A DNA stretch of 5,784 nucleotides from Deltaproteobacteria bacterium UBA2385. Its GTDB lineage: Bacteria; Myxococcota_A; UBA796; UBA2385. The translations under genes and the position numbers were made by a program. Numbering within the stretch: the stretch's first letter is position 1; each line of letters opens with the position of its first letter. Shown here piece by piece: positions 4,737 to 5,784 of this stretch. The notes beneath the pieces were generated by a model. The model was not told the DNA's origin and searched no databases. It saw only the letters and a list, made by a program, of their open reading frames with translations. Location of the stretch: assembly GCA_002343455.1 (NCBI GenBank), contig DDSR01000185.1, forward strand, positions 4,900 to 10,683, given 5' to 3'.

Positions 4737-5784
4737 CTCCCCCTCGCGCTGCTGCTCGCTCCCCGGGTCGCGCTGGCCGACCTGCCCCTGCCGCTCCAGC
4801 CGGAGTGCGGGCAACCCGATCGCCCCGAGCTCTGCCCCGAGGACCTCGGCTACGACTGGGCCCTGCTCTCCTGGATCCCCCAGGAGTGGCAGGCCAACGT
4901 GCGCCCCGAGGAGCTGGCGCTGGGGACCGGGGTCGGGGCCGACCGGGCCTGGCGCACCAGCACCGGCCGGACCGACGTCGTCATCGCGGTGCTGGACAGC
5001 GGCTACCTGTGGGACGACGAGCGCCTGCGCGCCAAGATCGCGCTCAACACGGGCGAGCTGCCGCTGCCGCAGGGCGCGGACGGCGCCCCCGCCGCCACCT
5101 ACGACTTCGACGGCAACGGCTTCGTCAACGTGGACGACTGGGCGCAGGATCCGCGGGTCGATCCCGCCGCGGGGGTCGACACCGCCGACCACCTCCTGGA
5201 TGGCAGCGACCTCATCCACAGCTTCAGCGACGGCGTGGACGACGACGGCAACGGCTTCGTCGACGACATCGCCGGCTGGGACTTCCTGTGGAACGACAAC
5301 GATCCCTACGACGACACCCGGTACGACCACGGCACCTTCGAGGCGCGCGAGGCTGCCAACATGGGCAACGACGGGCAGTCCGGCATCGGGCCGTGCCCCA
5401 ACTGCTTCGTCCTGCCGGTCCGGGTGGGGGACAGCTTCGTCGCCGACGGCAGCAGCTTCGCCATGGGCACCGTCTTCGCGGTCGACGCCGGGGCGGCGCT
5501 GGTGCTGGAGGCGCTGGGGACCGTCAACCACCCCAGCTACGCCACCGCCGCGATCGAGTACGCCTGGGACCGGGACGTGCTCGTCGTCGCCAGCGCCGCC
5601 GACGAGACCGCCTGGCACCCCAACGCCCCCGGCTGGGTGCACCACACCCTGTACGTGCACGCCATCGTGCCCGACACGGACGCGGAGGAGGCCACCACCT
5701 TCCTGGCCTACAGCAACTGCACCAACCACGGCGCGCGCCTGGACCTGTCGACCACCGCCTGTCATCGGCGCCAACGATCGCAGG
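4734..5784 (+). CDS. Secreted subtilisin-like (S8) serine protease, N-terminal part, cut by window edge
   Basis: The frame is open for 350 codons to the window edge. Residues 1-15 (MLPLALLLAPRVALA) form a short hydrophobic signal-like segment with an ALA cleavage-type end, though it lacks an N-terminal basic residue. VVIAVLDSG (82-90) holds the catalytic Asp (D88) and DHGT (198-201) the catalytic His (H199). The Ser block lies beyond the window. Between them are two Asp-rich stretches, DFDGNGFVNVDD (124-135) and DDDGNGFVDD (169-178), resembling calcium-binding loops; the second leads into the IAGWDF of many large subtilases. LVVASAADE (283-291) and the CTNHGARLDLS region (329-339) are familiar from myxobacterial-type S8 proteins. 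C221/C224 and further cysteines suit an exported protein. The ATG is chosen for the signal peptide; an in-frame GTG at 4659 would add an Arg/Pro-rich extension. The last ~8 codons look out of frame. Confidence 0.85.
   Translation, partial: MLPLALLLAPRVALADLPLPLQPECGQPDRPELCPEDLGYDWALLSWIPQEWQANVRPEELALGTGVGADRAWRTSTGRTDVVIAVLDSGYLWDDERLRAKIALNTGELPLPQGADGAPAATYDFDGNGFVNVDDWAQDPRVDPAAGVDTADHLLDGSDLIHSFSDGVDDDGNGFVDDIAGWDFLWNDNDPYDDTRYDHGTFEAREAANMGNDGQSGIGPCPNCFVLPVRVGDSFVADGSSFAMGTVFAVDAGAALVLEALGTVNHPSYATAAIEYAWDRDVLVVASAADETAWHPNAPGWVHHTLYVHAIVPDTDAEEATTFLAYSNCTNHGARLDLSTTACHRRQRSQ

Noticed and set aside
4581..5774. A 397-codon minus-strand open frame opposite the protease.
   Set aside because: Its translation is Val/Gly/Ala-rich with no motif, while the plus strand has subtilase Asp and His blocks in order.

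Overview
The window is very GC-rich (clearly around 70% or more), gene-dense, and carries six protein-coding regions. The mix suggests a Myxococcota or other deltaproteobacterial-type chromosome: back-to-back sigma-54 promoters, a secreted subtilase with Asp-rich DGNG motifs, a membrane-anchored FMN glutamate-synthase-like protein, and Rnk. This assignment is an inference from gene content and composition; no rRNA or other phylogenetic marker is present.

Layout. Positions 104-2179 (minus strand) hold one uninterrupted reading frame. It joins a membrane-anchored FMN/iron-sulfur glutamate synthase-family protein to a complete Rnk (GreA/GreB C-terminal-like) protein. Rnk also has its own internal Shine-Dalgarno and ATG, so the locus could make a fusion, a separate Rnk, or both. 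A 308-base leader (2180-2487) precedes it, with a plausible housekeeping promoter, a 25-codon open frame and a strong hairpin. Positions 2488-3950 (minus) hold a two-gene unit, a single-domain rhodanese followed by an MqnC-like radical SAM enzyme. Positions 4058-4573 (plus) encode an ATP-binding-type universal stress protein. From 4734 to the right edge (plus) runs the N-terminal part of a secreted subtilisin-like protease, whose frame looks disrupted in its last ~25 bases.

The most striking signal is the 107-base gap between the rhodanese and the stress protein. It contains two divergent sigma-54 (-24/-12) promoters. The one for rhodanese-radical SAM matches the TGGCACG-N4-TTGCW consensus perfectly; the one for the stress protein differs at one base. 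Both place transcription starts about 20 bases ahead of well-placed ribosome binding sites. The stress protein, the rhodanese and the MqnC-like enzyme therefore look like one sigma-54-controlled divergon, switched on by an activator not encoded here. That would link stress response, sulfur transfer and a radical SAM (possibly menaquinone) step.

Other structure: a GC-poor 13-bp inverted repeat just after the stress protein gene, a 3 x 16-bp tandem repeat ahead of an apparently leaderless protease start, and a hairpin terminator candidate after rnk. I see no tRNA, rRNA, CRISPR array, transposase or phage gene.
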